This document shows positions 52,338 to 62,050 of a DNA stretch of 64,000 nucleotides, in pieces. The notes under the pieces are model-generated. The model did not search any database and had not been told where the DNA came from. It saw nothing but the letters and a program-made list of their open reading frames with translations. The position numbers and the translations under genes were made by a program. The DNA is from JAJEFO01 sp022819605. GTDB lineage: Bacteria; Pseudomonadota; Alphaproteobacteria; Rhodobacterales; Rhodobacteraceae. Location of the stretch: the NCBI GenBank assembly GCA_965221545.1, contig OZ244901.1, forward strand, positions 3,596,001-3,660,000. Reading direction: 5' to 3'. Each line of letters begins with the position of its first letter. The stretch's first letter is position 1.

Positions 52338-54749
52338 TCAGGATGTCAGGCCCGCCGCCGTCATCAGCGCTTCCGCGTCGGCCATGAGCATCCGCTCGCG
52401 ACCTTCCCCTGCAATCGGGACCCTGCCATGCTCGAGAAGGAGTGGAGCAGCCAGTGGCGTAATCCGGTCGAGCACGACATGATCGACCTGACCCCTGGTC
52501 CGCTCAAGCAGTTCCTCGATCCGACCAAAGTCGACCAGTCCCCGCATCGCCTCCTCTCGGGTGATCTTCAGCATGAGATGTCCAGGTTCATATTTTGCGA
52601 GCGTGTCGTAGAGAACGTCGGAAGAGAATCTCGCCTGCCGCGCGGTGCGCCTGGCGGCTCCGTGGTTCCTCGGAAGCATCATCGCGATCGTGGCGGTCGT
52701 GCGAAAGGTGCGTTTCATGACAGCATTGCCGGACATCCATGCTTCGAAGGCGGCGCGCAATTCCCGCGCATCGAGGAGGGGTTCGGGATTGGGAATCGCA
52801 TCGAGACCCCAGATCAGGACGGCATAGTCCGTCGAGACGAAACCCAGCGGACCAAGACCCATCTCTTCCATTTTTCGGGTTACCAGCAGCCCCAGCGTCT
52901 GCATCGCGTTGCGTCCCGCAAATCCGTAGATGCAGGTGTTCTGTCGGCCTTCATACGGAAAGCTCTCGACCAGAATCCGGCCCGCCTCCGGGAGCTTCGA
53001 GCGGTCGCGCTGGAGGCGCAGCCAATCCGCCGTGTGACGCGGCAGGGCGGTCCAGTCCCCTGCCTGGAACATCCTCAGGATGCGGTGGCTGAGTTGCGTC
53101 GAAGTTGCGAACTTCGTCCCTGCAAAGACCGCGATCTTGGGCGCCTTATCCGGTTGACGTGACACTTCCACGGTCATTTCGCGCAGCCGGTCGTAGCGCA
53201 CCACCTGTCCACCGATCAGAAACGTGTCCCCAGGCGCAAGACTTGCCGCAAACAACTCCTCGATCTCTCCCAAGGGCTTGCCGCCCCGCTTGTTCCGAAG
53301 CCTAACGTTCAGCGTCTCCGTGTCCTGGATCGTACCAAGATTGCGCCGAACTTCGCCCGGAGCACGGGGATCCCTGAACTCCCAGAGGCCGTCCGTTCTC
53401 TGGCGAAGTCGCTGCCAACGATCATAGGCCCGAAGCGCGTAGCCGCCGGTTGCCACGAGATCGAGGCACGCGAGAAAGTCTTCATTCCGGAGGTTCACGT
53501 ACGGTCCGGCGCCCCGAAGCACCCGAAAGAGCTCATCGGCGTCGAACGGCCCCCGGCACGCATGGATCAGAATCTGCTGGCAGAGCACGTCCCGCGGACC
53601 CGCTCCCCTCGGGTCACCGTCGAGGTCGCCTTCCCGCACCGCCTCGAGCGCCGCCACGCACTCCACGACCTCGAAGCGGTTTGCCGGCACGACCAGCGCC
53701 TTCGACGGCGCGTTGTAACGGTGGTTGGCGCGACCGATTCGCTGCACGAGTCGCTTCACGTTCTTGGGCGCGCCCACCTGGATGATCAGGTCGACGTCTC
53801 CCCAATCAATCCCGAGGTCGAGCGTACCCGTGCAGACGACCGCCCTAAGTTTGCCGTTGACCATCGCAGCTTCCACCTTTTGCCGTTGCGACCTGGCCAG
53901 CGATCCATGGTGAATGCCGATCGAAAGACCGTCCTCGTTCTGGAGCCATAGGTGACGGAAGAAGATTTCGGCCTGCGCCCTCGTGTTGTGAAATATGAGT
54001 GTCGTCCTGTGCTTCCTGATCTCGTCGAGCACGGCCGGAATCGCGTGCCTGCCACCACCGCCCGACCAGGGAGGCAACTCATCCGTGCCGAGCATGGCGA
54101 TCTCCGGCGCGGGACCGGGATCGGCATGCAGGATCGGGCACGGGTCGGGATGGTGCGCCAGGAAGCGGGCGATCGCGGACGGGTCCTCGACCGTTGCGGA
54201 CAGGCCCACCCGTCGGAGTCCGGGACATATGGCCTGAAGTTCGGAAAGGCACAAGGCAAGCTGGTCGCCGCGCTTCGATTCCGCCAAGGCATGGATTTCG
54301 TCTACGATGACGCGAGAAAGGCCGCGAAACGTCTTCGGCGCATCCTGGTACGTCAGCAATAGCGCAAGGCTCTCCGGCGTCGTCAGGAGTATATGCGGCG
54401 GATCTGCGCGTTGTCGCTTCTTGCGCGTGGGAGAGGTGTCGCCTGTCCGGTCCTCGACACGGACCGGCAGACCCATCTCGCTGATCGGCGTTCCGAGGTT
54501 CCGTCTGATGTCGGCCGCCAAGGCCTTCAGCGGCGAGACGTAGATCGTGTGAAGCCCCTCCCGCGCGCCTTCCGCGAGTTCCGCGAGAGTCGGCAGAAAC
54601 CCGGCCAGCGTCTTGCCGCCGCCGGTCGGAGCGATCAACAGAAGCGCGGGCTCGTCGCCCCGCCCCACGATCTCCAGCTGATGCGGGTGCGGAGCCCAGC
54701 CGCGGCTCCTGAACCAGTAAAGGAAGCGGTCCGGAAGCACCTCACGCAT
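52338..54749 (-). CDS. Ligase-associated DEXH-box helicase (Lhr-like)
   Basis: An 803-residue superfamily-2 helicase of the bacterial Lhr core / ligase-associated type. Walker A is APTGGGKT, motif II VDEIHAL, motif III GLSATVEDP and motif VI QRIGRANHR, followed by the winged-helix and DUF4145-like C-terminal domains of Lhr. The start at 54749 (MREVLPDRFLYWF) matches family N-termini. In many bacteria it is clustered with a DNA ligase, an exonuclease and a phosphoesterase; none is here, so either the set has been split or the partners are elsewhere. Confidence 0.9.
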   Translation of the reverse strand: MREVLPDRFLYWFRSRGWAPHPHQLEIVGRGDEPALLLIAPTGGGKTLAGFLPTLAELAEGAREGLHTIYVSPLKALAADIRRNLGTPISEMGLPVRVEDRTGDTSPTRKKRQRADPPHILLTTPESLALLLTYQDAPKTFRGLSRVIVDEIHALAESKRGDQLALCLSELQAICPGLRRVGLSATVEDPSAIARFLAHHPDPCPILHADPGPAPEIAMLGTDELPPWSGGGGRHAIPAVLDEIRKHRTTLIFHNTRAQAEIFFRHLWLQNEDGLSIGIHHGSLARSQRQKVEAAMVNGKLRAVVCTGTLDLGIDWGDVDLIIQVGAPKNVKRLVQRIGRANHRYNAPSKALVVPANRFEVVECVAALEAVREGDLDGDPRGAGPRDVLCQQILIHACRGPFDADELFRVLRGAGPYVNLRNEDFLACLDLVATGGYALRAYDRWQRLRQRTDGLWEFRDPRAPGEVRRNLGTIQDTETLNVRLRNKRGGKPLGEIEELFAASLAPGDTFLIGGQVVRYDRLREMTVEVSRQPDKAPKIAVFAGTKFATSTQLSHRILRMFQAGDWTALPRHTADWLRLQRDRSKLPEAGRILVESFPYEGRQNTCIYGFAGRNAMQTLGLLVTRKMEEMGLGPLGFVSTDYAVLIWGLDAIPNPEPLLDARELRAAFEAWMSGNAVMKRTFRTTATIAMMLPRNHGAARRTARQARFSSDVLYDTLAKYEPGHLMLKITREEAMRGLVDFGRIEELLERTRGQVDHVVLDRITPLAAPLLLEHGRVPIAGEGRERMLMADAEALMTAAGLTS

Positions 54750-54955
54750 GGCCTGTGCCCGAAGCCAAAATCCCGTCCGTGGCCGGCCATTCGCGCCGAA
54801 ACAATGAACCTCCTGCACCATTGAAGGATGCCGACAAGCGGGAATCGCGTTCATGCGCACATTGCGTGTTCCGTGTGCGATTTACGGTCATGCAGGCTGC
54901 CGAAATGACACGGAATTGCCCGAATGCAGCCACATCGTCGCTGCAATCCCGGTGC

Positions 54956-56119
54956 TTATTTCGTGAGGCTCTCAACCACTCTCGCAAGAAACGCCCCGCC
55001 TGCCTCGAACTGTTCGACCGCAATGAATTCGTCTGCCTGATGCGCCTGCGCGATGTCCCCCGGACCGCAGATCACTGCCGAGCAACCCGCGTTCTGGAAG
55101 TGTCCGGCCTCGGTTCCGTAGCTAACGACATGAATGCCGTTGTCGCCAGTGATGCCTCGGACCAACGCTTCTGCGGCGCCATTCTCTTCAGGCACGAGCG
55201 CAGGCACGTCGTGGAACGGCCGGAGCCTGACACCGGCCGACGACGCAACCGCTCTTGCTTCGGCATCCACTTCCGCCACGACCGCACGGAACTCCGCATC
55301 CAGCCTGTCCGAGTCTTCATCGGGAACCAAGCGCCAGTCAATTCCGAACCTGCAGTCGCCGGCAGTGATGTTCTGTGCCGTGCCACCCCGAATCGTGCCG
55401 ACATGAAGCGTCGTGAACGGCGGATCAAATTTTTCGGCCACTTTCGACGGAGCGCGGGCGCGCAGTTCATCGTTCTTGCCATTCGCCCAGTGGATTAGCC
55501 GGGACGCCGCCATGACTGCATTGACGCCTTTGTCCATCATCGAGGAATGCACCTCGAAGCCCTTCACGTGCACGTCGAATCCTGCGCTGCCCTTTTGACC
55601 AGTGACGCATTGCATCATCGAGGGTTCGCCAATGATTGCAATTGCGGCCTTCGGCAGGCCGGATTCTGACATCGCCTCGATCAACGGCGGCGCGCCTGCG
55701 CAGCCGATTTCCTCGTCGAAGGAAAGCGCGACCTGCAGGGGTCGCTTCAGGCCGCATGCAAGCGCCAGCTGCAAGGCATGCAGGGCCAGTGCGTCAAATC
55801 CTTTCATGTCGCAGGTTCCGCGCCCGTAGAGCCGGCCGTTCCGCTCGCTCACTGTCCAAGGATCCGAAGTCCAGTCCTGTCCCTCGACCGGCACCACATC
55901 CGTGTGCCCCGAAAGCACCACGCCACCCGGAACGTCCGGACCCACGCTGCAGAAGATCGCTTCCTTGGACGGGTCGCCGCGCTTCGGCATGCGGTGCACA
56001 TTTATGCCGAGGTCGGCCAAGTAGCCCTCGATCCAATCGACGAGAGGCAGATTCGTGTCTCGGCTAACCGTCGGAAACGACACCAGCCGGTCGAGAATCT
56101 GGCGGGCAGACAAGCTCAT
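54956..56119 (-). CDS. argE: Acetylornithine deacetylase (M20 peptidase family)
   Basis: A 387-residue M20 metallohydrolase that removes acetyl from N-acetylornithine in arginine synthesis. The metal sites are visible: VVLSGHTDVVP, YGRGTCDMKGFDAL, the general-base pair SFDEEIGC, and EAGHFQNAG. It overlaps the stop of a peptide-transporter ATPase gene by 4 bp, suggesting it may act on imported acylated peptides or amino acids; related M20 deacylases are hard to separate by sequence. Confidence 0.85.
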   Translation of the reverse strand: MSLSARQILDRLVSFPTVSRDTNLPLVDWIEGYLADLGINVHRMPKRGDPSKEAIFCSVGPDVPGGVVLSGHTDVVPVEGQDWTSDPWTVSERNGRLYGRGTCDMKGFDALALHALQLALACGLKRPLQVALSFDEEIGCAGAPPLIEAMSESGLPKAAIAIIGEPSMMQCVTGQKGSAGFDVHVKGFEVHSSMMDKGVNAVMAASRLIHWANGKNDELRARAPSKVAEKFDPPFTTLHVGTIRGGTAQNITAGDCRFGIDWRLVPDEDSDRLDAEFRAVVAEVDAEARAVASSAGVRLRPFHDVPALVPEENGAAEALVRGITGDNGIHVVSYGTEAGHFQNAGCSAVICGPGDIAQAHQADEFIAVEQFEAGGAFLARVVESLTK

Positions 56120-57936
56120 GACGCAAGCACGAAGTGTCCTGATGCCACCTCTTCATAGACCGACGGACCGGGCTCGTGCCCGATCGGAAAGATCGGTGAC
56201 GGGATCGGCTTGAAGTTCAGATCCTTCTCGCTCTTGCGCTGAGCGGGATCGGCGACCGGCACGGCCGCAAGCAGAGACTTCGTGTATTCGTGCCGCGGAT
56301 CCTCGAATATCGCCGGACGCGGTCCGATCTCGACTATTCGACCCAGGTACATCACGCCCACCATGTGGCTTACCCGTTCAACCACCGCCATGTCGTGGCT
56401 GATGAACAGCATGGAGATGCCAAGTTCCGCCTGCAGCTCCATCAGGAGATTGAGAACCTGCGCCTGCACGCTTACGTCCAGCGCGCTGACGGCTTCATCG
56501 GCGACAATGAGCTTGGGATTCAGGGACAGGGCCCGCGCGATCGCAATCCGCTGCCGCTGCCCGCCCGAAAGTTCATGCGGGTACCTGCTCATGAAACTCC
56601 TTGGCAGGTGCACTCGGTCGAGAAGTTCGGCAACCCGGTCGGCCCGTTCTGATGCATCACTCGCGCCATAGTTCAGCAAGGGCTCGGCGATCTGGTCGGA
56701 AAGCTTCATCTGCGGATTCAGCGATGCGAAAGGATCTTGAAACACCATCTGCATGTCGCGCCGCGCAAGGCGCAGCTCCCCGGCATCCATTTCCAGAACG
56801 TTCCGTCCGCCCAGCCAGACCTCGCCCGAAACCGGTTCGACCAACCTGAGCACCGACCGGCCACAAGAGGACTTGCCGCAGCCAGACTCTCCGACGAGGC
56901 TCAGTGTCTGCCCGGCCTTGACCTGGAACGACACGTCCTCGACGGCATGCACGTAGGCGACGGTCCGGCGCAGGAGGCCTCCGGACACGGGAAAGCGGGT
57001 GACAAGATTCTTCACGTCGAGGAGCAGCTTGCCATCCACTGATGCAGAGGCCGAGAGATCGCGACGCTGATCGCCCATCAGCCGCATGGGCTCCGGAGCC
57101 GGCTTGCCCCGCATTTCCCCGAGTTTCGGCACCGCCGCTAGCAGCGACTTCGTGTATTCATGTCGCGGTGTCTCGAAAATCTGCCGGACCGGCCCTTCCT
57201 CCACCTTCTTGCCACGGAACATGACCACGACCCTGTCCGCCATCTGCGCAACAACGGCCATGTCATGCGTGATGAAAAGGACAGACGTCCCGGTCTCGCG
57301 CTTCAAGCGATCAATCAGGGCCAGGATTTCCGCCTGGATGGTCACGTCAAGCGCGGTTGTCGGTTCGTCCGCAATCAGCAGCCTGGGCTCGCAGGCCAGT
57401 GCCATGGCGATCACGACGCGTTGCCGCATGCCCCCGGAAAGTTCATGCGGATACTGCCTCAACCGCCGTTCGGGCTCAGGAATGCGCACGCGGCGCAGGA
57501 GCTCCAGCGCATGCTCCGTCGCCTGCTCCCGATTCATCCCCGTGTGCACGCGCAAACCCTCTGTCAGCTGCCGCCCGATCGTGAAAACCGGATTGAGGGA
57601 CGTCATCGGTTCCTGGAAGATGATGCCAATCTCGTTGCCGCGAATTGTCCGCATGAGGGTGTCGCCGGCCTTTGATACGTCGACGACACCGCCATTCGCT
57701 CCCCGATCGAACAGGAGTTCACCGCTCGCAATCTCACCACCTCCGAACTCCACCAGGCGCACGAGCGAAAGGGACGACACGGACTTGCCGGATCCGGATT
57801 CGCCGACGACGCAAAGGGTCTCGCCAGGCTGTATGTCGAAACTGACATCCTCGACGCCCAGAACCGGGCCGTCCCTAGTCTGGAATTCGACACGCAAATT
57901 CTTCAGCGAGGCTAGCGGTTGATCAAGCATGGGCAT
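56116..57936 (-). CDS. Fused double ATP-binding subunit of peptide ABC transporter
   Basis: A 606-residue protein with two nucleotide-binding domains. Domain 1 (about 1-290) has GESGSGKS, LSGGMRQR and LLIADEPTTALD; domain 2 (about 300-600) has GESGCGKSS, LSGGQRQR and LIVADEAVSALD. In domain 2's Walker B the usual DEP reads DEA; the catalytic Glu is kept. It is divergent from the binding protein and permease genes at 58.3-62 kb, which lack their own ATPase, so it very likely energises them. It overlaps argE by 4 bp. Confidence 0.93.
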   Translation of the reverse strand: MPMLDQPLASLKNLRVEFQTRDGPVLGVEDVSFDIQPGETLCVVGESGSGKSVSSLSLVRLVEFGGGEIASGELLFDRGANGGVVDVSKAGDTLMRTIRGNEIGIIFQEPMTSLNPVFTIGRQLTEGLRVHTGMNREQATEHALELLRRVRIPEPERRLRQYPHELSGGMRQRVVIAMALACEPRLLIADEPTTALDVTIQAEILALIDRLKRETGTSVLFITHDMAVVAQMADRVVVMFRGKKVEEGPVRQIFETPRHEYTKSLLAAVPKLGEMRGKPAPEPMRLMGDQRRDLSASASVDGKLLLDVKNLVTRFPVSGGLLRRTVAYVHAVEDVSFQVKAGQTLSLVGESGCGKSSCGRSVLRLVEPVSGEVWLGGRNVLEMDAGELRLARRDMQMVFQDPFASLNPQMKLSDQIAEPLLNYGASDASERADRVAELLDRVHLPRSFMSRYPHELSGGQRQRIAIARALSLNPKLIVADEAVSALDVSVQAQVLNLLMELQAELGISMLFISHDMAVVERVSHMVGVMYLGRIVEIGPRPAIFEDPRHEYTKSLLAAVPVADPAQRKSEKDLNFKPIPSPIFPIGHEPGPSVYEEVASGHFVLAS

Positions 57937-58310
57937 CCCCGGAGACGTGCGAATGCGAGACGCTAAACCCCGCTGGCGAAAGGTGTCAAATGGAACGCGC
58001 CAAGCAGCACCTGCTTGCCGACTTCAGGCCTTGTGCCGACAAGCGGACACGCTTGCCGCCGCAAGGTCACTCGCAATCGTCTCTTGGCATCCAAACTGGC
58101 GATGTGCCTCTGAGGGACCCAGGATTGAGTGTCTTCATCGCTTCCCGCATCCCGTAGCCCGCGCAAACTGCAAATCGGCTTCTCCCGCCAAAAATTCAAG
58201 AAAAGAGTTGGAGCGCGTGCGCTCTGTAGTAACCTGCCGGAATTCCGGTCCGAATCGATCCCCCGGTTCCGGACTGGAACCGGAACATGGAAACCAAATG
58301 GAGTAAGACA
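57937..58310. other. Divergent promoter region with stacked palindromes before the binding-protein gene
   Basis: 374 bp between the ATPase fusion and the binding protein gene. Three inverted repeats lie close together: GAGCGC-GT-GCGCTC (58211-58224), the palindrome CCGGAATTCCGG (58237-58248) and CCGGTTCC-GGACT-GGAACCGG (58263-58283, ending 27 bases before the start codon). The last is probably a 5'-UTR stem-loop; the others may be operators. No confident -35/-10 pair could be placed. Confidence 0.45.
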
Positions 58311-60026
58311 ATGAGAATCGTTACCATGCCCTTCATCGGGGCGGCGGCGGCGGCACTTGCATCGATGGCAATGGCCTCTGACCACGAAGGTCCGCGAGGA
58401 CGTGATGGCGAAGTCAAGATCATCTACTGGCAGGCGCCGTCGATCCTGAACCCGTACCTCTCCGGTGGCACAAAGGACGTAGAAAGCGCCTCGCTCGTGA
58501 TCGAGCCCCTCGCCCGCTACGATGAAAACGGCAACCTGACGCCCTGGCTGGTCGACGAGATACCGACGGTGGCGAATGGCGGCGTGAGCCAGGACCTGAC
58601 CCAGATCACCTGGAAAATCTCCGAAGGCCTTGTCTGGTCCGACGGCACGCCGTTCACGTCCGCGGATGCCAAGTTCACGTATGATTACTGCACGCATCCC
58701 GAAGGCGGATGCGCCCAGGCAACGAAATACGAAGGCGTCGTCAGCGTCGAAACGCCGGACGCGCTTACCGTGGTCGTCACTTTCGACAAGCCCACGCCCA
58801 ACCCGTACGGACCTTTCGTCGGCGGCGAGGCGCCGATCATCCAGGCTGCACAGTTTGCGGACTGCCTTGGCGCGAAGGCGCCGGAATGCACCGAAGCGAA
58901 CTTCAATCCGATCGGCACGGGCCCCTTTGTCGTTACCGAGTTCAAGCCGAATGACGTGATTTCCTTCGCAGCGAACGAGAACTATCGGGTAGAAGGCAAG
59001 CCCGCATTCGCAACGGTTACGTTCAAGGGCGGAGGCGATGCAACTGCTGCAGGCCGCGCCGTCATGGAAACCGGCGAATTCGACTATGCCTGGAACCTCC
59101 AGCTTGCACCCGACGTGATCGCGAAGATGCAGGAAGGCGGCAAGGGCACGCCGGTGGCCGGATTCGGTCCGCTCGTCGAGCGCCTGATGCTGAACAACAC
59201 CAATTCCGATCCCGCGCTCGGGCCGGATGAGCGCTCGGTCGTGCGCCCTCATCCCTTCCTTCAGGATCCTGCGGTCTACAAGGCCATGTCGATGGCCATC
59301 GACCGGCCGCTCCTGGTTGACATCGGCTACGGCCAGGCCGGCCGCGTGACCTGCAACTGGGTACCGGTGCCGCAAATCTACGCGTCCACGACCTTTGACT
59401 GCTCGACGCAAGACATTGCCGGGGCCAACGCCCTTCTCGATTCCGCCGGCATCGCGGACACCGACGGCGATGGCGTGAGAGAAAAGGACGGCGTGCCGCT
59501 CAGCATACTCTACCAGACTTCGACCAACGCCGTGCGCCAGGACTTCCAGGCGCTGATCAAGCAGTGGTGGGCTGAAATCGGCATCGAGACCGAGCTGCGG
59601 AACATCAACGCATCCGTGTTCTTCGGCGGCGACCCGGGCTCTCCCGACACGTTCCAGAAGTTCTATGCCGACGTCGAGATGTACGCCAACACCTTCAACG
59701 GCACCGACCCGCAGGCCTATCTCGGCAACGGGCTTTGCGACAAGGCGCCTTCGCCTGCGACGCAATGGCAGGGCGAGAACATCTCGCGGTTCTGCATGGA
59801 TGAGTACGACGCGCTCCATTCCGAACTCTCCAAGACCGCAGACGTCGGTCGTCGCGGAGAGATCGCGGCCCAGCTGAATGACATGGCCATCGAGAACGGC
59901 ATGATGATCCCGCTTGTCCATCGCGGCCGTCTCTCGGCGCATGCCAACAGCCTTGGCGGCATCAGGCTGAACGTCTGGGACAGCGAATTGTGGAACATTT
60001 CCGACTGGTACAGGATCGGAAACTGA
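58311..60026 (+). CDS. Peptide-type ABC transporter substrate-binding protein (SBP_bac_5)
   Basis: A 571-residue periplasmic binding protein. The Sec signal RIVTMPFIGAAAAALASMAMA is cleaved before SDHEG. The family 5 pattern follows: LVIEPLARYDENGNLTPWLV, WKISEGLVWSDGTPFTSADAKFTYDYC (parts) and AMDRPLLVDIGYGQ-like AMSMAIDRPLLVDIG. Length fits the DppA/OppA class. The ATG at 58311 has GGAG upstream. It is the first gene of an operon with two permeases; the ATPase is divergent. Confidence 0.94.
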   Translation: MRIVTMPFIGAAAAALASMAMASDHEGPRGRDGEVKIIYWQAPSILNPYLSGGTKDVESASLVIEPLARYDENGNLTPWLVDEIPTVANGGVSQDLTQITWKISEGLVWSDGTPFTSADAKFTYDYCTHPEGGCAQATKYEGVVSVETPDALTVVVTFDKPTPNPYGPFVGGEAPIIQAAQFADCLGAKAPECTEANFNPIGTGPFVVTEFKPNDVISFAANENYRVEGKPAFATVTFKGGGDATAAGRAVMETGEFDYAWNLQLAPDVIAKMQEGGKGTPVAGFGPLVERLMLNNTNSDPALGPDERSVVRPHPFLQDPAVYKAMSMAIDRPLLVDIGYGQAGRVTCNWVPVPQIYASTTFDCSTQDIAGANALLDSAGIADTDGDGVREKDGVPLSILYQTSTNAVRQDFQALIKQWWAEIGIETELRNINASVFFGGDPGSPDTFQKFYADVEMYANTFNGTDPQAYLGNGLCDKAPSPATQWQGENISRFCMDEYDALHSELSKTADVGRRGEIAAQLNDMAIENGMMIPLVHRGRLSAHANSLGGIRLNVWDSELWNISDWYRIGN

Positions 60027-60036
60027 CACGGGCGAT

Positions 60037-60057
60037 GGGGCGGGCCCGTCCCGCCCC
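60037..60057 (+). promoter_or_regulatory. Intercistronic hairpin between binding protein and permease genes
   Basis: GGGGCGGG-CCCGT-CCCGCCCC is a strong 8-bp GC stem in the 49-bp gap. In ABC operons such hairpins commonly stabilise the upstream mRNA or weaken read-through, so that binding protein is made in excess. There is no T-run, so full termination is unlikely. Confidence 0.6.
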
Positions 60058-60075
60058 TCCACCGCGGCCCCAGCC

Positions 60076-61083
60076 ATGCTGACCTACACGATCCGACGCC
60101 TGCTCCTGAGCGTGCCGACGCTGCTGTTCATCAGCCTCGTCATCTTCCTTCTCTTGAAGCTTGCTCCCGGAGATCCGATGGCGCAGGTGCCGCTGACGGT
60201 TCCTCCCGATGTCAAGGAAAGGATGCGCGAGGCGCTCGGCGTAGGACAGCCCTGGTACGTTGCCTTCCCGAAATGGCTCTACCAGTTCTTCGCGGTCGAG
60301 CCGCTTCACTTCGTCGACGCGGCCATCGGCACGTCCCTTGGCGAAGGTCAGCAGCGCGTGATCTCCTGGCAGACGCGCTCACCGGTCATGGACATCGTGA
60401 TCCAGCGATTGCCCCAGACCCTTTGGGTCGTGGGCGTCGCCTATGTCGTGGCCATCCTCATCGCGCTTCCGATCGGAATTTACTCTGCGTACCGGCAGTA
60501 TTCCTGGTTCGACAACGCGGGCACCTTCGTCGCCATGGTAGGGTTTTCGGTCCCGCCTTTCTTCTCGGGCGTTCTGGTGATCGTGATTTTCTCTGTCTGG
60601 CTGGGCTGGTTCCCTTCGATCTACGACACGACCCACAAGGTCAGCGACTGGGAAAGCTTCGTCTTCCAGTTCAAGCAAATGATCATGCCCGTCATGGTGC
60701 TTGCACTGCAGATCACTTCCCAGCTCTCGCGCTTCATGCGGGCCTCCATGCTCGACAATCTCAATCAGGACTATGTGCGCACGGCGCGCGCAAAGGGCCT
60801 TGGCGAGAAAACCGTGGTCCTGGTGCATGTCCTCCGCAATTCCCTGATCCCCGTCGTCACCGTCATTGCGCTCGGCGTGCCGGCCATCTTCGGGGGCGCC
60901 ATCATCACGGAGCAGATATTCAAGGTGAACGGCATCGGCCAGTTGCTGATCACCGCCATCCAGGCCAACGACCTGCCGATGGTGCAGACACTGACCTTCA
61001 TCTTCGCGGTGCTGATCGTGCTGTTCAACCTCGTCGCCGACATACTCTACGGCATCCTGGACCCGAGGATTCGTTATGACTGA
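60076..61083 (+). CDS. Peptide-type ABC transporter permease, DppB family
   Basis: A 335-residue permease. The N-terminal helix MLTYTIRRLLLSVPTLLFIS is the classical DppB start; the EAA loop NLNQDYVRTARAKGLGEKTV and ILDPRIRYD at the C-terminus are also typical. It has an extended periplasmic segment (about residues 70-110) compared with E. coli DppB. It overlaps the next permease by 8 bp. Confidence 0.95.
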   Translation: MLTYTIRRLLLSVPTLLFISLVIFLLLKLAPGDPMAQVPLTVPPDVKERMREALGVGQPWYVAFPKWLYQFFAVEPLHFVDAAIGTSLGEGQQRVISWQTRSPVMDIVIQRLPQTLWVVGVAYVVAILIALPIGIYSAYRQYSWFDNAGTFVAMVGFSVPPFFSGVLVIVIFSVWLGWFPSIYDTTHKVSDWESFVFQFKQMIMPVMVLALQITSQLSRFMRASMLDNLNQDYVRTARAKGLGEKTVVLVHVLRNSLIPVVTVIALGVPAIFGGAIITEQIFKVNGIGQLLITAIQANDLPMVQTLTFIFAVLIVLFNLVADILYGILDPRIRYD

Positions 61084-62050
61084 GTCCCGTCCTTCCACGG
61101 AGCAGGCGGAACTCTCCACCACGCCCCGCTCCCAATGGGCTGACATATGGGACCAGTTCAAGCGCCACCGCGGCGCGATGTGGGGGGGAGCCATCTTCCT
61201 CTGCATCATCCTGATGACCATCGCCGGGCCGTGGGTCTATTGGAACGACCCAAAGTTCGTTCCGACCGGCCGCGACTTCCTGGAACTGCGCGACACGCGA
61301 CCGATCTACGTGGCGCTCTGGGAGTCTTCGGCCAAGGTCAGCTGGGCATATCCCCTTGGCACCGACAACCTGGGTCGCGACACCCTCGGCCGATTGCTCG
61401 CCGGCGGGCGCGTATCGCTTGCCGTGGGTGTTGCCGCCATGCTTCTTTCCGTGCTCGTCGGCACGCTGATCGGAGTGCTGGCAGGTTACTTCCGCGCCCT
61501 TGACGGCGTCCTCATGCGGTTCACCGATCTGTTCCTCGCGCTACCCCTCCTGCCGCTTCTCCTGGTCGCGGTCCTGCTCTTCCGCGACCGCCTGTCGGGC
61601 CTGTTCGGACCCGAAGGCGGCACTTTCCTGCTTATCGTCGTGCTTGTGGGTGCCACCTCCTGGATGCAGACGGCACGGATCGTCAGAGGCGACGTCCTGG
61701 CTCTCAAGGAGCGCGAATTCGTCCTTGCCGCCCGTTCGATCGGAACGTCTCCGCCGAAAATGATAACCCGTCACCTCCTGCCGAACGTGATGTCGCCGAT
61801 CATGGTGTCGGCCACGCTCGGCATCGCCACCGCAATCATCACCGAGAGTGCGCTCTCGTTTCTCGGTTTCGGGTTTCCTCCCGACTTTCCCACATGGGGC
61901 AAGCTGCTCTTCGACGCCGTCGACCGGATGGAACTCTATCCGGAACGCGTTCTTTGGCCCGGCCTCATGATCTCGCTCATTGTGCTGTCCGTAAACTACA
62001 TCGGTGACGGGATACGCGACGCCCTCGATCCTCGAATTCGGGGACGCTGA
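61076..62050 (+). CDS. Peptide-type ABC transporter permease, DppC family
   Basis: A 324-residue permease with WGGAIFLCIILMTIAGPWVYW as first helix, the DppC block YPLGTDNLGRDTLGRLLAGG, an EAA loop (KEREFVLAARSIGTSPPKMI) and the terminal GDGIRDALDPRIRGR. It completes the membrane part of the second peptide transporter. The substrate is unknown. Confidence 0.95.
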   Translation: MTESRPSTEQAELSTTPRSQWADIWDQFKRHRGAMWGGAIFLCIILMTIAGPWVYWNDPKFVPTGRDFLELRDTRPIYVALWESSAKVSWAYPLGTDNLGRDTLGRLLAGGRVSLAVGVAAMLLSVLVGTLIGVLAGYFRALDGVLMRFTDLFLALPLLPLLLVAVLLFRDRLSGLFGPEGGTFLLIVVLVGATSWMQTARIVRGDVLALKEREFVLAARSIGTSPPKMITRHLLPNVMSPIMVSATLGIATAIITESALSFLGFGFPPDFPTWGKLLFDAVDRMELYPERVLWPGLMISLIVLSVNYIGDGIRDALDPRIRGR

